A stretch of DNA of 64,000 nt, from the NCBI RefSeq assembly GCF_035918315.1, contig NZ_CP142146.1:744001-808000 (forward strand), in the 5' to 3' direction. This document shows positions 1-11,787 of this stretch, piece by piece (position 1 is the stretch's first letter; the number at the start of each line of letters is the position of its first letter). Both the position numbers and the translations under genes were made by a program. The notes beneath the pieces were generated by a model. The model saw only the letters and a list, made by a program, of their open reading frames with translations. It did no database searches and was not told where the DNA came from. This stretch comes from Vagococcus jeotgali (GTDB lineage Bacteria > Bacillota > Bacilli > Lactobacillales > Vagococcaceae).

Positions 1-615
1 GTCAAAATAAGCGCCAACAATATTACCTGATGCGTCGTCAATAGCTAAATGAAGATGAGTTATTTGATTTCCAAACCAATTATATGAACTAGCATCTAAT
101 TGAATTAATTCTCCTTTGTATTTTTTTCTAGGTCGACTAGGATGGGTCTTTTCAGGGAGTTCTAGGTAGTCTTCAGCTCTTGGAACCAATAGGTTCTCTG
201 ATTGTTTGGTTTGTTGACCTTCTTGCTTTATTAATTGTTTGAGTCTTCTTTTTGTCTTTTTTTGAGCCTTTGGTGAAAGTATTTTTGCTTTGTACAGGAT
301 GCTTCTAATTGTAGTATCTGTATAACAGATATGATGGTCGTTTTTCAGTATTTCAGTAAAATGCCTAATATTTGGTTTAATACTAAACGATTGATAACTA
401 GTGATTATTTGTTGTTTTACTTTTTCAGGCACAGAGTGCTTATTTTTTCTCCCTCGATTTTTATGGACAAATGCTGATTTACCATTTTCCCTGTATGATT
501 TCACTAAACGGTTAATTTGTCGTATAGATAAATTAAGTTCAACACTAGCTCTCTTTTTTTGTTTTTTATTTTCAGCGACAGCTTTAATAACTTGATACTT
601 TTTGGTTTCATTCAT
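1..615 (-). CDS. IS1202/ISNCY-family transposase, N-terminal part
   Basis: A minus-strand reading frame starts at ATG 615 and is open for 205 codons to the window edge. The N-terminus (MNETKKYQVIKAVAEN) leads into a helix-turn-helix (LNLSIRQINRLVKSYREN). The start of a DDE integrase core follows, with QLDASSYNWFGN and HLHLAIDDASGNI, typical of IS1202-type transposases. No internal stop is seen in the visible part, so it may be intact. An AAAGGAT Shine-Dalgarno sequence lies just upstream. The catalytic Glu and the C-terminus are outside the window. Confidence 0.8.
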   Translation of the reverse strand, partial: MNETKKYQVIKAVAENKKQKKRASVELNLSIRQINRLVKSYRENGKSAFVHKNRGRKNKHSVPEKVKQQIITSYQSFSIKPNIRHFTEILKNDHHICYTDTTIRSILYKAKILSPKAQKKTKRRLKQLIKQEGQQTKQSENLLVPRAEDYLELPEKTHPSRPRKKYKGELIQLDASSYNWFGNQITHLHLAIDDASGNIVGAYFD

Positions 616-690
616 TGTTAGATTTATCCTTTTCATAAAGTTATTTTATCATTTTGGGACATTTTGTCTTTCGACCTACTTAGGACATTA
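1..690 (-). mobile_element. Partial insertion sequence, IS1202/ISNCY type
   Basis: This is the 5' end of an insertion sequence that continues past the left window edge. It holds a truncated transposase (1-615, minus strand). The non-coding end at about 616-690 carries a repeated motif, AATGTCC, followed by CTAA in one copy and CCAA in the other. The exact terminus is inferred; with only one end visible, neither the inverted repeat nor the target duplication can be confirmed. The end lies about 20 bp from the secG -35 hexamer. Confidence 0.7.
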
Positions 691-707
691 TCACTTTCGA
701 ATGATAA

Positions 708-736
708 TTGGCAAATAAAAAAAAGTATGATATAAT
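708..736 (+). promoter_or_regulatory. secG promoter
   Basis: TTGGCA (708-713), a 17-nt spacer and a perfect TATAAT (731-736) form a strong sigma-A promoter. It lies directly beside the insertion sequence end and drives secG and probably the genes downstream. Confidence 0.8.
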
Positions 737-774
737 GAATAGATAATTATATGACCAAGATGAGGAGAGTTATT

Positions 775-1011
775 ATGTATCAATTCTTACTGACTGTAAT
801 GTTAATTTTATCCGTATTAATTATTATTGCAGTTATCATGCAACCAAGTAAACAAAACAGCGCTGCTAGTGCCTTTTCAGGTGGGGCAAGTGAATTGTTC
901 GGTAAAGCAAAAGCACGTGGATTTGAAGCATTTATGAAAAGAGCAACAACGGTATTAGGTGTTGCTTGGGTAGCAGTGGCTATTGGTTTAGCCTTTTTAT
1001 CCTCAAAATAA
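775..1011 (+). CDS. secG: Preprotein translocase subunit SecG
   Basis: SecG is the small auxiliary subunit of the SecYEG channel and assists SecA-driven export across the plasma membrane. The 78-aa product begins MYQFLLTVMLILSVLIIIAV. It has two membrane helices (about 3-22 and 55-75) joined by the Gly/Ser/Ala-rich loop SAASAFSGGASELFGKAKA, as in the family. ATG 775 is preferred over the in-frame upstream ATG 751 because GAGGAG lies 7-8 nt before it. It heads the conserved secG-est-rnr-smpB cluster. Confidence 0.93.
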   Translation: MYQFLLTVMLILSVLIIIAVIMQPSKQNSAASAFSGGASELFGKAKARGFEAFMKRATTVLGVAWVAVAIGLAFLSSK

Positions 1012-1019
1012 TATCATGT

Positions 1020-1049
1020 AGTCTCCTGTTATGACAGGGGACTTTTTTA
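1020..1049 (+). terminator. Intrinsic terminator after secG
   Basis: AGTCTCCTGT pairs with ACAGGGGACT (one G-U pair) around a TATG loop, followed by a T run. Some readthrough into the esterase gene is likely, because no strong promoter is evident in the short remaining gap. Confidence 0.8.
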
Positions 1050-1081
1050 TTGGTACAATGATATAAAAAGAGAGGAAGATG

Positions 1082-1828
1082 ATGTTGAAACCAGAATCTT
1101 TATATATCAAAAAAAGCAATAAAGCAGTATTAATCTTTCATGCTTATACAGGTAGCCCCAATGATGTTAGGTCTCTAGCTAGGAAAATCGAGCGAGAAGG
1201 CTACTCAATATATACACCCATGTTTTCAGGACACGGAACACAAGACCCTATGAATATTTTGAACCAAACTGGAGATGACTGGCTAAGTGATGCTCATGAA
1301 GCGATGAATTTCTTAGTGAGTGAAGGTCATGATGACATTGCAGTATTTGGTTTATCCATGGGTGGTGTGTATGCGATGAAATTAATAGAATCTTACCCTG
1401 ATATTTTTGTTGGGGGAGGATCATTTTCTTCTCCTTTAGTCCCAGATGAGATGATTAATATTTACCCAAGCTTTTTAAAATATTGTGAGTACCTTTATGG
1501 TCAATCAGGCTTAGCTGGTATTGAGCTAGCTAACAAAATAGAAAACATAAAAGAACCATTAAAAAAACAGATGAAAGAGATAAATCAGGTAACAGAAACG
1601 GTAGAACTATCTTTACATTATGTGGAAAAACCAATTTTTCTAGCTCAATCTGGAAAAGATGAGTTAATTAATGCTCAAGCTGTTTATAAAGCAGCAAGTA
1701 AATTGACTCACGCATTAGTTGAAACACATTGGTATCCAAATAGTACACATGTGATTACAATAAGTAAAGATAAGTTTAAATTTGAAAAAGATGTCATTCA
1801 TTTTATTCATCAGTTACCTTGGAAGTAG
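1082..1828 (+). CDS. est: Carboxylesterase, Est30/YvaK type
   Basis: This is an alpha/beta-hydrolase of 248 aa that probably hydrolyses short-chain esters in the cytoplasm. The nucleophile elbow is GLSMGG (Ser about residue 95). The acid is probably the Asp of SGKDELI and the base the His of NSTHVI. The oxyanion region FHAYTGSP matches the Est30 family, whose genes usually sit between secG and rnr as here. Two adjacent ATGs are possible (1079, 1082). The second gives the usual family N-terminus and leaves more room after the AGAGGAAG ribosome site. Confidence 0.88.
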   Translation: MLKPESLYIKKSNKAVLIFHAYTGSPNDVRSLARKIEREGYSIYTPMFSGHGTQDPMNILNQTGDDWLSDAHEAMNFLVSEGHDDIAVFGLSMGGVYAMKLIESYPDIFVGGGSFSSPLVPDEMINIYPSFLKYCEYLYGQSGLAGIELANKIENIKEPLKKQMKEINQVTETVELSLHYVEKPIFLAQSGKDELINAQAVYKAASKLTHALVETHWYPNSTHVITISKDKFKFEKDVIHFIHQLPWK

Positions 1829-1837
1829 GAGAAAACT

Positions 1838-4195
1838 ATGGAAAAAACAATTAAAACAAATATTATTGAGGCAATGGCTTCAAGTAAAAAGAAGTCATTT
1901 TCAATTGAAGAACTATCAGAGATGTTAGGACTACAAAAAAGTGATGATTTCAGAGAATTAGTACAAATTATTGCTCAAATGGAGCGTGAGAAATTAGTTG
2001 CCTTTAGTCAAAAAGGCAAAGTAAAATTAGTAGCTAAAAAAGAAGCTTTAACGGGGACATTTTTAGCCAATGAGCGTGGGTTTGGTTTCATTGCCATTGA
2101 AGGTGAGGAATCAGATGTCTTTGTTAGTAAGGAAAATACCGCTTATGCTTTAAATGGTGACACAGTTGAAGTGGAGATATTAAATCCTGGCAATCCGGTA
2201 GAAGATAAGGGGCCAGAAGGTAGAGTCACACGTATTATTGAACGAGGATTCACTCAGATTGTTGGCATATTTACCTTGTTTACTGAAAGTGAACAACAAG
2301 AAACAGGCCTATCAGGTGTTGTGACTCCTAAAGATAAAAAACTAGGAAATTACAAAGTGTTTACCGCTCCAGGTGGTATTTTACCAGATGATGGTAGTGT
2401 GGTGGCTGTGGAAGTGACGCATTACCCAGAAGAAGGGTATACTAACAGTTTTGAAGGTCTAATTAAACAAGTGATCGGTCATAAAAATGATCCAGGTATG
2501 GATATTTTATCAATCGTTTTACAATTAGGGATACCAACAGAATTTGATAATGAGACAATACAAGAAGCAGAAAAGTTGCCAGATGTTGTGCGAGCAGAAG
2601 ATATGGAAGGTCGCGTTGATTTACGTGATAAGATGATTATTACTATTGACGGGGCTGATGCGAAAGATTTAGATGATGCCGTAACAGTTAAAAAACTAGA
2701 TAATGGTAATTACTTCCTAGGTGTCTACATTGCAGATGTGACCCATTATGTTACTGAAGGAACGTCGCTTGATCAAGAAGCAAGTGATAGAGCAACAAGT
2801 GTGTACTTAACAGATAGAGTTATTCCAATGTTACCAAGAAAATTATCTAATGGTATTTGTTCACTAAACCCTAACGTGGATAGACTTGCTATGGCTTGTG
2901 AAATGGAAATTAACCAAGAAGGACACGTAGTTTCTCATGATATTTTTGAAACTGTGATTCACTCAAAAGCTCGAATGACTTATGATGAAGTTAATGAAAT
3001 TATTGAAGGAACTAATGAAGAGACAATTGCGAAGTATCAAGAATTTGTTCCAATGTATCATGATATGGCTGAATTACATCATATCCTAGAAGAGATGCGT
3101 ATGAAACGTGGTGCGATTGCTTTTGAAGATAGAGAAGCCTACATTGTTGTTGATGAAGAAGGACGACCAGTTGATATCAAACTGAGAACAAGAAAAGTAG
3201 CTGAGCGTTTGATTGAATCATTCATGTTAGCAGCCAATGAAACAGTAGCTAAAACTTATACCGATTTAGAGTTACCTTTTATTTACCGAATCCATGAACA
3301 TCCAAAAGAAGAAAAAATCCAACGATTTTTAGAATTTATGACTCATTTTGGTATTATGGTCAAAGGTAGTAAGGAACAAGTCTCTCCAAAGGAATTACAA
3401 AGAGTACTAGATAGTGTCCAAGGAAAACCAGAAGAGCCAGTTGTGAGCATGATGTTACTTCGTAGTATGCAACAAGCTAAGTATTCTGAAGACCCAAGTG
3501 GTCATTATGGTCTAGCAGCTGAGGATTATACTCATTTTACTTCTCCTATTAGACGTTACCCAGATTTAATTGTTCATAGATTGATTAAATCTTATCAAGG
3601 TAAAAAAGTATCTGATAAGTTAAAACAAAAGTGGGAAGATACTATTCCTGAGATTGCTGATCACAGCTCGAAAATGGAGCGTCGGGCTGTTGAGGCTGAA
3701 AGAGAAACAGATAAACTTAAAAAAGCTGAATTTATGGAAGATAAAGTTGGAGAAGAATTTGATGGTATTATTACGGCAATTACCAAATTTGGAATGTTTG
3801 TTGAGTTAGCTAATACTGTCGAGGGCTTGATTCATGTGAACCAATTAACTGATGACTATTATCATTTTATTGAAAATCATATGGCTTTAGTTGGGGAGCG
3901 AACTGGTAAAGTTTATAAACTTGGACAAAAGGTAAGAATTAAAGTTATTAAAGCTGATGCAGAAACAAGAGAAATTGATTTTGAACTGTTATCTTCTGAA
4001 ACGTTAACTGATTCAATCGAGGTACCAACGAGAGATAGAAAAAGAAAAACAAGAGAAAGTTCTCCAAGAAGAAAAGGAAAAACTTCTAATCAAGGAAATA
4101 AAGAAAGAGAAGATAAAAACTCCAATAAAAAAGGGAAAAAACCATTCTATAAATCGGCAAAAAAGAAAAATAAATCAAAAGATAGAAAAAAATAG
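1838..4195 (+). CDS. rnr: Ribonuclease R
   Basis: RNase R is a processive 3'-5' exoribonuclease that degrades structured RNA and helps tmRNA/SmpB dispose of defective messages. In the 785-aa protein I see an N-terminal winged helix (to about 65), cold-shock domains with GTFLANERGFGFI, the RNB core with the catalytic Asp cluster DGADAKDLDDAV (about 270-281), a C-terminal S1 domain (GEEFDGIITAITKFGMFVEL) and a long Lys/Arg-rich tail. It lies 12 nt before smpB, the usual functional pairing. Confidence 0.96.
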   Translation: MEKTIKTNIIEAMASSKKKSFSIEELSEMLGLQKSDDFRELVQIIAQMEREKLVAFSQKGKVKLVAKKEALTGTFLANERGFGFIAIEGEESDVFVSKENTAYALNGDTVEVEILNPGNPVEDKGPEGRVTRIIERGFTQIVGIFTLFTESEQQETGLSGVVTPKDKKLGNYKVFTAPGGILPDDGSVVAVEVTHYPEEGYTNSFEGLIKQVIGHKNDPGMDILSIVLQLGIPTEFDNETIQEAEKLPDVVRAEDMEGRVDLRDKMIITIDGADAKDLDDAVTVKKLDNGNYFLGVYIADVTHYVTEGTSLDQEASDRATSVYLTDRVIPMLPRKLSNGICSLNPNVDRLAMACEMEINQEGHVVSHDIFETVIHSKARMTYDEVNEIIEGTNEETIAKYQEFVPMYHDMAELHHILEEMRMKRGAIAFEDREAYIVVDEEGRPVDIKLRTRKVAERLIESFMLAANETVAKTYTDLELPFIYRIHEHPKEEKIQRFLEFMTHFGIMVKGSKEQVSPKELQRVLDSVQGKPEEPVVSMMLLRSMQQAKYSEDPSGHYGLAAEDYTHFTSPIRRYPDLIVHRLIKSYQGKKVSDKLKQKWEDTIPEIADHSSKMERRAVEAERETDKLKKAEFMEDKVGEEFDGIITAITKFGMFVELANTVEGLIHVNQLTDDYYHFIENHMALVGERTGKVYKLGQKVRIKVIKADAETREIDFELLSSETLTDSIEVPTRDRKRKTRESSPRRKGKTSNQGNKEREDKNSNKKGKKPFYKSAKKKNKSKDRKK

Positions 4196-4207
4196 AGGTG
4201 AATATCA

Positions 4208-4672
4208 GTGCCTAAAGGTGACGGAAATTTAATTGCCCAAAATCGTAAAGCGAGTCATGATTATGCTATATTAGAGACGTTTGAGGCAGGTATTGTACTA
4301 AAAGGTACAGAAATAAAATCTATTAGACAACGTAAAATAAACTTGAAAGATGGTTTTGCAAGAGTTAGGGACGGGGAACTTTATTTAATGAATGTTCATA
4401 TAAGTCCCTATGAACAAGGGAATATCTTCAACCATGATCCTCTGCGCACAAGAAAATTATTGCTTCATAAAAAACAAATTATGAAGATAAATAATGAAAT
4501 GAAAAATACAGGAATAACACTAATTCCTCTTAAAGTTTATATAAAAGATGGTTTTGCCAAAGTGTTACTTGGTCTTGCTAAAGGTAAAAAACAGTATGAT
4601 AAGCGGGAAGATTTAAAGCGTAAAGATATGAATCGTGAAATCAATCGAATGATGCGTGAGAGGCAAAAATAG
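4208..4672 (+). CDS. smpB: SsrA-binding protein SmpB
   Basis: SmpB binds tmRNA and delivers it to stalled ribosomes for trans-translation. The 154-aa product shows the family hallmarks: [29 protein letters not shown] and a basic C-terminal tail ([20 protein letters not shown]) that mimics mRNA in the decoding centre. The start is GTG 4208, 7-8 nt after AGAGGTG. It is cotranscribed with rnr. No ssrA gene is visible in this window. Confidence 0.96.
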   Translation: MPKGDGNLIAQNRKASHDYAILETFEAGIVLKGTEIKSIRQRKINLKDGFARVRDGELYLMNVHISPYEQGNIFNHDPLRTRKLLLHKKQIMKINNEMKNTGITLIPLKVYIKDGFAKVLLGLAKGKKQYDKREDLKRKDMNREINRMMRERQK

Positions 4673-4686
4673 TAAAATAATGAAGG

Positions 4687-4716
4687 AAAAGACAGTTGTA
4701 AAATTGTCTTTTTTTC
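4687..4716 (+). terminator. Terminator after smpB
   Basis: AAAAGACA pairs with TGTCTTTT across a short loop, followed by a T-rich run. It closes the secG-smpB cluster before the ATP synthase promoter. Confidence 0.7.
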
Positions 4717-4761
4717 ATTTAATGATCAATTTAAAACTTAGTAAAACCTTTGGAAATTTTT

Positions 4762-4790
4762 TTGTGTTATTAATCATTTGGTGTTATTAT
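4762..4790 (+). promoter_or_regulatory. ATP synthase operon promoter
   Basis: TTGTGT (4762-4767), a 17-nt spacer and an extended -10 (TGT then TATTAT at 4785-4790). About 120 nt of leader separates it from atpB; a weak AGAAGA/TCTTCT stem lies near 4863-4880. Confidence 0.65.
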
Positions 4791-4917
4791 AGTTTCGTTG
4801 GAGAAGATTTTTGAATCCAATAAATAAATATACCAGGCAACTGGTCTATTTGTTTATAATACAGAAGAGTTATTCTTCTTATTAGGTCGATTTTAGAAAG
4901 GAAAAGGGGTGAAATAA

Positions 4918-5640
4918 GTGGAAGAACAATCCTGGCTATTTACCATTGGTGGGATAACCTTTGACGGTACTGTTGTGATAATGACTGTATTAACATGTTT
5001 ATTAGTATTTGCCATTGTCTATTTTTGCAGTCGTAACTTACAGATGAAACCTAAGGGGAAACAAAATGTCTTAGAGTACATTATTGATTTTGTAAGAGGA
5101 ATTGTTTCAGATAACGTTCAGAAGAAAGAAGTAGCACAATATCATTTGTTAGCTTTTACATTCTTTATGTTTATTTTAGTTTCTAACCTTTTAGGTTTAG
5201 TGATTAAAATAACAATTTTACCAGACGATGTGACGTTATGGAAAAGTCCAACGGCAGATCCTTTGGTGACTTTAACACTTGCGCTAACTGCCATCGTGTT
5301 ATCTAACTACTACGGTATTAGAAAACAAGGTATCAAAAATTATTTTGTGAATAGTTTTATGAAACCGACTGCAATTTTATTACCGATTAAGCTAATTGAA
5401 GAATTTACAAACGTTTTAACGTTAGGACTTCGTTTATACGGTAATATTTTTGCTGGAGAGGTTTTACTATCCTTGATTGCAAATCTAGGAGCAAGTAGCC
5501 CTACGAAATTTATCTTAGCTTTACCGCTTGAAGTCATTTGGCAGACCTTCTCATTATTTATTGGGGCTGTTCAAGCATTTATCTTTGTAACTTTAATGAT
5601 GGTTTACATTTCACATAAAGTTGAGACAGAAGAACATTAA
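4918..5640 (+). CDS. atpB: F1Fo ATP synthase subunit a
   Basis: Subunit a forms the two half-channels that carry protons to and from the c-ring. The 240-aa protein is hydrophobic with five to six membrane helices. The essential Arg lies in LTLGLRLYGNIFAGEVLL, and the last helix contains LEVIWQTFSLFIGAVQAFIF. The start is GTG 4918 after AAGGGGTG. It is the first gene of the atp operon, in the canonical order B-E-F-H-A-G-D-C. Confidence 0.96.
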   Translation: MEEQSWLFTIGGITFDGTVVIMTVLTCLLVFAIVYFCSRNLQMKPKGKQNVLEYIIDFVRGIVSDNVQKKEVAQYHLLAFTFFMFILVSNLLGLVIKITILPDDVTLWKSPTADPLVTLTLALTAIVLSNYYGIRKQGIKNYFVNSFMKPTAILLPIKLIEEFTNVLTLGLRLYGNIFAGEVLLSLIANLGASSPTKFILALPLEVIWQTFSLFIGAVQAFIFVTLMMVYISHKVETEEH

Positions 5641-5674
5641 CAAACATATCAAACAAATAAGTTTTATATTCTAG

Positions 5675-5899
<225 letters not shown>

Positions 5900-5956
5900 C
5901 AATTAACAAGATTGCATCTTAAAAAAAGGTGAATAGAAAAGGAGTGTAGTAAACAC

Positions 5957-6478
5957 ATGATCAATCAATTAGTGATTGCAAGCTCTGGGCAAACTACGCT
6001 AAGTACAATCCTTTTTGTATTAGTATCGTTTCTTGTATTGTTATTGGCTTTAAAGAAATTCGCATGGGGACCTGTTATTAACATGATGGATGCCCGCGAG
6101 AATAAAATCGCCGGAGATATTGATAATGCAGAACAGTCAAAGCTAAATGCAGCTAATTTAGAAAAGCAAAGAGAATTGGAATTAAAAGAGGCTCGTACAG
6201 AAGCTCAAAGTATTATTGCTCAAGCAAAAGAGACTGCTGAAAAGAATGCACATCATATTTTAATCGATGCGCAAGACAACGCAGTACGTATGAAAAAACA
6301 AGCAAAAGAAGACATTCGTCTTGAACGTGAGAGAATGGTTGAAGAAGCTAAGAATGAAGTCGCTGATTTATCAATAGAAATCGCTTCTAAAATCCTTAAG
6401 AAAGAATTGACAGCTAGTGCACATCAAGAATTGATTCAATCAAGTATTGAACAGCTAGGGGCTGATGATAATGGCTAA
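5957..6478 (+). CDS. atpF: F1Fo ATP synthase subunit b
   Basis: Subunit b is the peripheral stalk that ties subunit a to F1. The 173-aa protein has one N-terminal membrane helix (TILFVLVSFLVLLLALKKF) followed by a long charged coiled coil. A G-P step (WGPVINMMD) at the membrane exit is typical. Its stop codon overlaps the atpH start by 8 nt, which suggests translational coupling. Confidence 0.95.
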   Translation: MINQLVIASSGQTTLSTILFVLVSFLVLLLALKKFAWGPVINMMDARENKIAGDIDNAEQSKLNAANLEKQRELELKEARTEAQSIIAQAKETAEKNAHHILIDAQDNAVRMKKQAKEDIRLERERMVEEAKNEVADLSIEIASKILKKELTASAHQELIQSSIEQLGADDNG

Positions 6479-7010
6479 GAAATTTAATGTAGCAAGAACT
6501 TATGGACAAGCTCTATTTGATCAAGCCATTCAACTAAAGGCAACTTCTGAAGTTTATCAAGAGTTATTAGAACTAAGAGAAGTCTATCATCAGGTACCTG
6601 ATTTAGGCGAGATTCTAACTGATGATCGTTTAGCTGTTTATGAAAAAGTAAATATTGTCAAAGATCTTGAAAATAGCTTCAGTGATGTGATTGCAAAGTT
6701 TATTCATACAATTTATGACTATGGTCGCATGGATGATATGCTGGATATTATTGATGAATACGAGCATTTATTTTACAAACAGTTTGGTATTGTGGTAGCT
6801 GTGGTAACAACAGCAGTAGCTTTATCTTTAGAACAAAGACACGAATTAGAAATAAGTTTGGCAAAACAATTTCATGCATCTAAAGTTGTATTAAGAACAA
6901 AATTAGATCCAGCTATTATGGGTGGAATGATTGTCGAATCAGAACATCAAATTATAGATCAAAGTGTACGTACAGAACTAAATAACATACATGCTGAACT
7001 ATTAGCTTAA
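6471..7010 (+). CDS. atpH: F1Fo ATP synthase subunit delta
   Basis: Subunit delta joins the peripheral stalk to the top of F1. The 179-aa product has an N-terminal helical bundle beginning MAKKFNVARTYGQALFDQA and the C-terminal signature DPAIMGGMIVESEHQIID. ATG 6471 is chosen over the upstream in-frame ATG 6465 because MAKK matches the usual N-terminus. The gene overlaps the end of atpF. Confidence 0.94.
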   Translation: MAKKFNVARTYGQALFDQAIQLKATSEVYQELLELREVYHQVPDLGEILTDDRLAVYEKVNIVKDLENSFSDVIAKFIHTIYDYGRMDDMLDIIDEYEHLFYKQFGIVVAVVTTAVALSLEQRHELEISLAKQFHASKVVLRTKLDPAIMGGMIVESEHQIIDQSVRTELNNIHAELLA

Positions 7011-7028
7011 TGTTTAACGACAAGTTGA

Positions 7029-8579
<1,551 letters not shown>

Positions 8580-8597
8580 GAAAGTGGTGATTGATTA

Positions 8598-9512
8598 ATG
8601 AGCGGTTCACTTATAGATATTAAAAAGAGAATAGCTTCGACTAAAAAGACTAGTCAAATTACAAGCGCTATGCAAATGGTTGCTGCTTCTAAATTGGCGA
8701 AATCTGAACAATCATCAAGACGCTTTCAAGAGTATGCAACTAAAGTGAGAAGTATCACAACCCATTTAGCTTCATCGCAATTAACAGCTATCGATAATGC
8801 TGACTATTCAAGCTTTGAAGATGACATGCAAATGTATCATCAGCTTTTAATTGCTCGTGAAGTGAAAACAATTGGTTATATTGTGATTACTTCTGATAAA
8901 GGTTTAGCTGGAGGATATAACAGCTCTGTCTTAAAAAACATGCTAGATATTCTCGCTAAGGATAAAGAAAACGATAGTAATGTCGTATTAATGGCTATTG
9001 GTCGAACTGGAGCAGATTTTTTTAAACAACGGGATTACCCTGTTGCTTATGAATTAAGAGGTTTAAGTGATCAACCTTCCTATGATGAGGTAAGAAAGAT
9101 AGTTAATGCTGCACTTCAAATGTATAACACAGAGGTTTTTGATGAATTATACGTGTGTTATAACCATCATATCAATACATTAGCATCGTCATTTCGTGCT
9201 GAAAAAATGTTGCCGATTGTGGATTTAGATGCTAAAGAAGCAGAGACTTTTGAGCAGGATTATATTTTAGAACCATCAGAAGATGCCATTTTAAACACAT
9301 TATTACCTCTTTATGCTGAGAGCTTGATATACGGAGCAGCTTTAGATTCTAAAACTGCTGAACATGCAGCTCGCATGACAGCTATGAAGAATGCAACTGA
9401 AAATGCGGCAAATATTATTGATGATTTAACGATTTCATATAATAGAGCACGCCAAGCTGCCATTACTGAAGAGATCATTGAGATTGTCAGCGGTGCAGCA
9501 GCATTAGAATAG
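8598..9512 (+). CDS. atpG: F1Fo ATP synthase subunit gamma
   Basis: Subunit gamma is the central rotor shaft. The 304-aa protein begins [25 protein letters not shown] and ends with the long helix [37 protein letters not shown] (split here for reference: [15 protein letters not shown], then the [19 protein letters not shown] signature). These N- and C-terminal helices form the rotating coiled coil. A moderately acidic insertion near residues 60-90 is typical of lactic acid bacteria. Confidence 0.95.
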   Translation: MSGSLIDIKKRIASTKKTSQITSAMQMVAASKLAKSEQSSRRFQEYATKVRSITTHLASSQLTAIDNADYSSFEDDMQMYHQLLIAREVKTIGYIVITSDKGLAGGYNSSVLKNMLDILAKDKENDSNVVLMAIGRTGADFFKQRDYPVAYELRGLSDQPSYDEVRKIVNAALQMYNTEVFDELYVCYNHHINTLASSFRAEKMLPIVDLDAKEAETFEQDYILEPSEDAILNTLLPLYAESLIYGAALDSKTAEHAARMTAMKNATENAANIIDDLTISYNRARQAAITEEIIEIVSGAAALE

Positions 9513-10937
<1,425 letters not shown>

Positions 10938-10955
10938 GCAAGGGGGAAAATAGAT

Positions 10956-11375
10956 ATGAGTACCTTTTTAGTGAATATCGTAACCCCAAATGGGATTGTT
11001 TATGATCAAGATGCTATTTTCTTAGTGGCTAATACTGAAGCAGGCTCCCTTGGTATTTTACCAAAACATGCTCCTTTAATCGCTCCTTTAAAAATTGATG
11101 CTGTTCGTATTGATTTAGAAGGAGATAAGAAAGATTGGGTAGCTGTAAATGGTGGAATAATCGAAGTACGAGACAATGTCGTGTCAATTTTAGCTAATAG
11201 TGCTGAAAAAGAAGGCGATATTGATGTATCAAGAGCTAAAGAAGCTAAGGAACGTGCTGAAGGTAAAATTGCTAGAGCTAAGGAAGAGCATGATGAAACA
11301 ATCGATATGGACCGTGCAAAGGTTGCTTTGTACCGTGCTATTAATCGATTAAATGTAGCTGATAAAGAAAGGTAA
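10956..11375 (+). CDS. atpC: F1Fo ATP synthase subunit epsilon
   Basis: Subunit epsilon sits at the base of the rotor and can inhibit ATP hydrolysis. The 139-aa protein has the N-terminal beta-sandwich (STFLVNIVTPNGIVYDQDA, GSLGILPKHAPLIAPL) and a C-terminal two-helix domain (DVSRAKEAKERAEGKIARAK). It ends the atp operon; the terminator stem overlaps its stop codon. Confidence 0.95.
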   Translation: MSTFLVNIVTPNGIVYDQDAIFLVANTEAGSLGILPKHAPLIAPLKIDAVRIDLEGDKKDWVAVNGGIIEVRDNVVSILANSAEKEGDIDVSRAKEAKERAEGKIARAKEEHDETIDMDRAKVALYRAINRLNVADKER

Positions 11376-11409
11376 GGGGGCCCATGTGGTTTCTTTACCT
11401 TTTTCTTAT
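11364..11409 (+). terminator. Terminator at the end of the atp operon
   Basis: AAGAAAGGTAA, which includes the atpC stop codon, pairs with TTACCTTTTTCTT with one mismatch. The T-rich 3' arm is part of the stem. Some transcripts may read into the next small gene. Confidence 0.6.
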
Positions 11410-11426
11410 GGAAAGGAAGTGAGTAT

Positions 11427-11669
11427 ATGTCAGTTTATGGAATAGATACGTTTGTTAGAATTTTTAGTCATTTAGCTTTTATATATTTCGCATTTTGGAG
11501 CTTACAGTCCCTTCGTTTGGATGTTATTTTTAAAAAAGGGGTACAGTATGATAAACAGATTAGAATTTTTTATGCTCTAGTTGCTATTGCTGTAGGGTAT
11601 AACGTGAGTAATTTCTTTTTAGAAATTATATTTTTAATACGAAATTATGCAGAAGGACTTATTATCTAA
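11427..11669 (+). CDS. DUF1146 family small membrane protein
   Basis: This 80-aa protein has two predicted membrane helices (about 8-28 and 47-70). The core motif QSLRLDVIFKKG between them is typical of the DUF1146 (YwzB-like) proteins found between atpC and murA in many Bacilli. The function is unknown. Its place after atpC suggests cotranscription by readthrough. The start ATG follows AAGGAAGTG. Confidence 0.82.
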   Translation: MSVYGIDTFVRIFSHLAFIYFAFWSLQSLRLDVIFKKGVQYDKQIRIFYALVAIAVGYNVSNFFLEIIFLIRNYAEGLII

Positions 11670-11730
11670 CTGTAATTATCTAAAATATAAAACATGTAAA
11701 AATAAAAAATTATGTTTTTCCTAGAAACCA

Positions 11731-11739
11731 TGATATAAT
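11731..11739 (+). promoter_or_regulatory. Extended -10 promoter for murA
   Basis: TGA followed by a perfect TATAAT (11734-11739) about 50 nt before murA. The matching -35 region is poor, so the extended -10 is probably decisive. Confidence 0.55.
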
Positions 11740-11787
11740 GACTTGGATTTATGTAGAATTCCTTATATCTATGGAGGGAAAAATTTA

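Noticed and set aside
401-595. Plus-strand 64-codon frame at the left end
   Set aside because: It lies antisense to the transposase and has no ribosome site.
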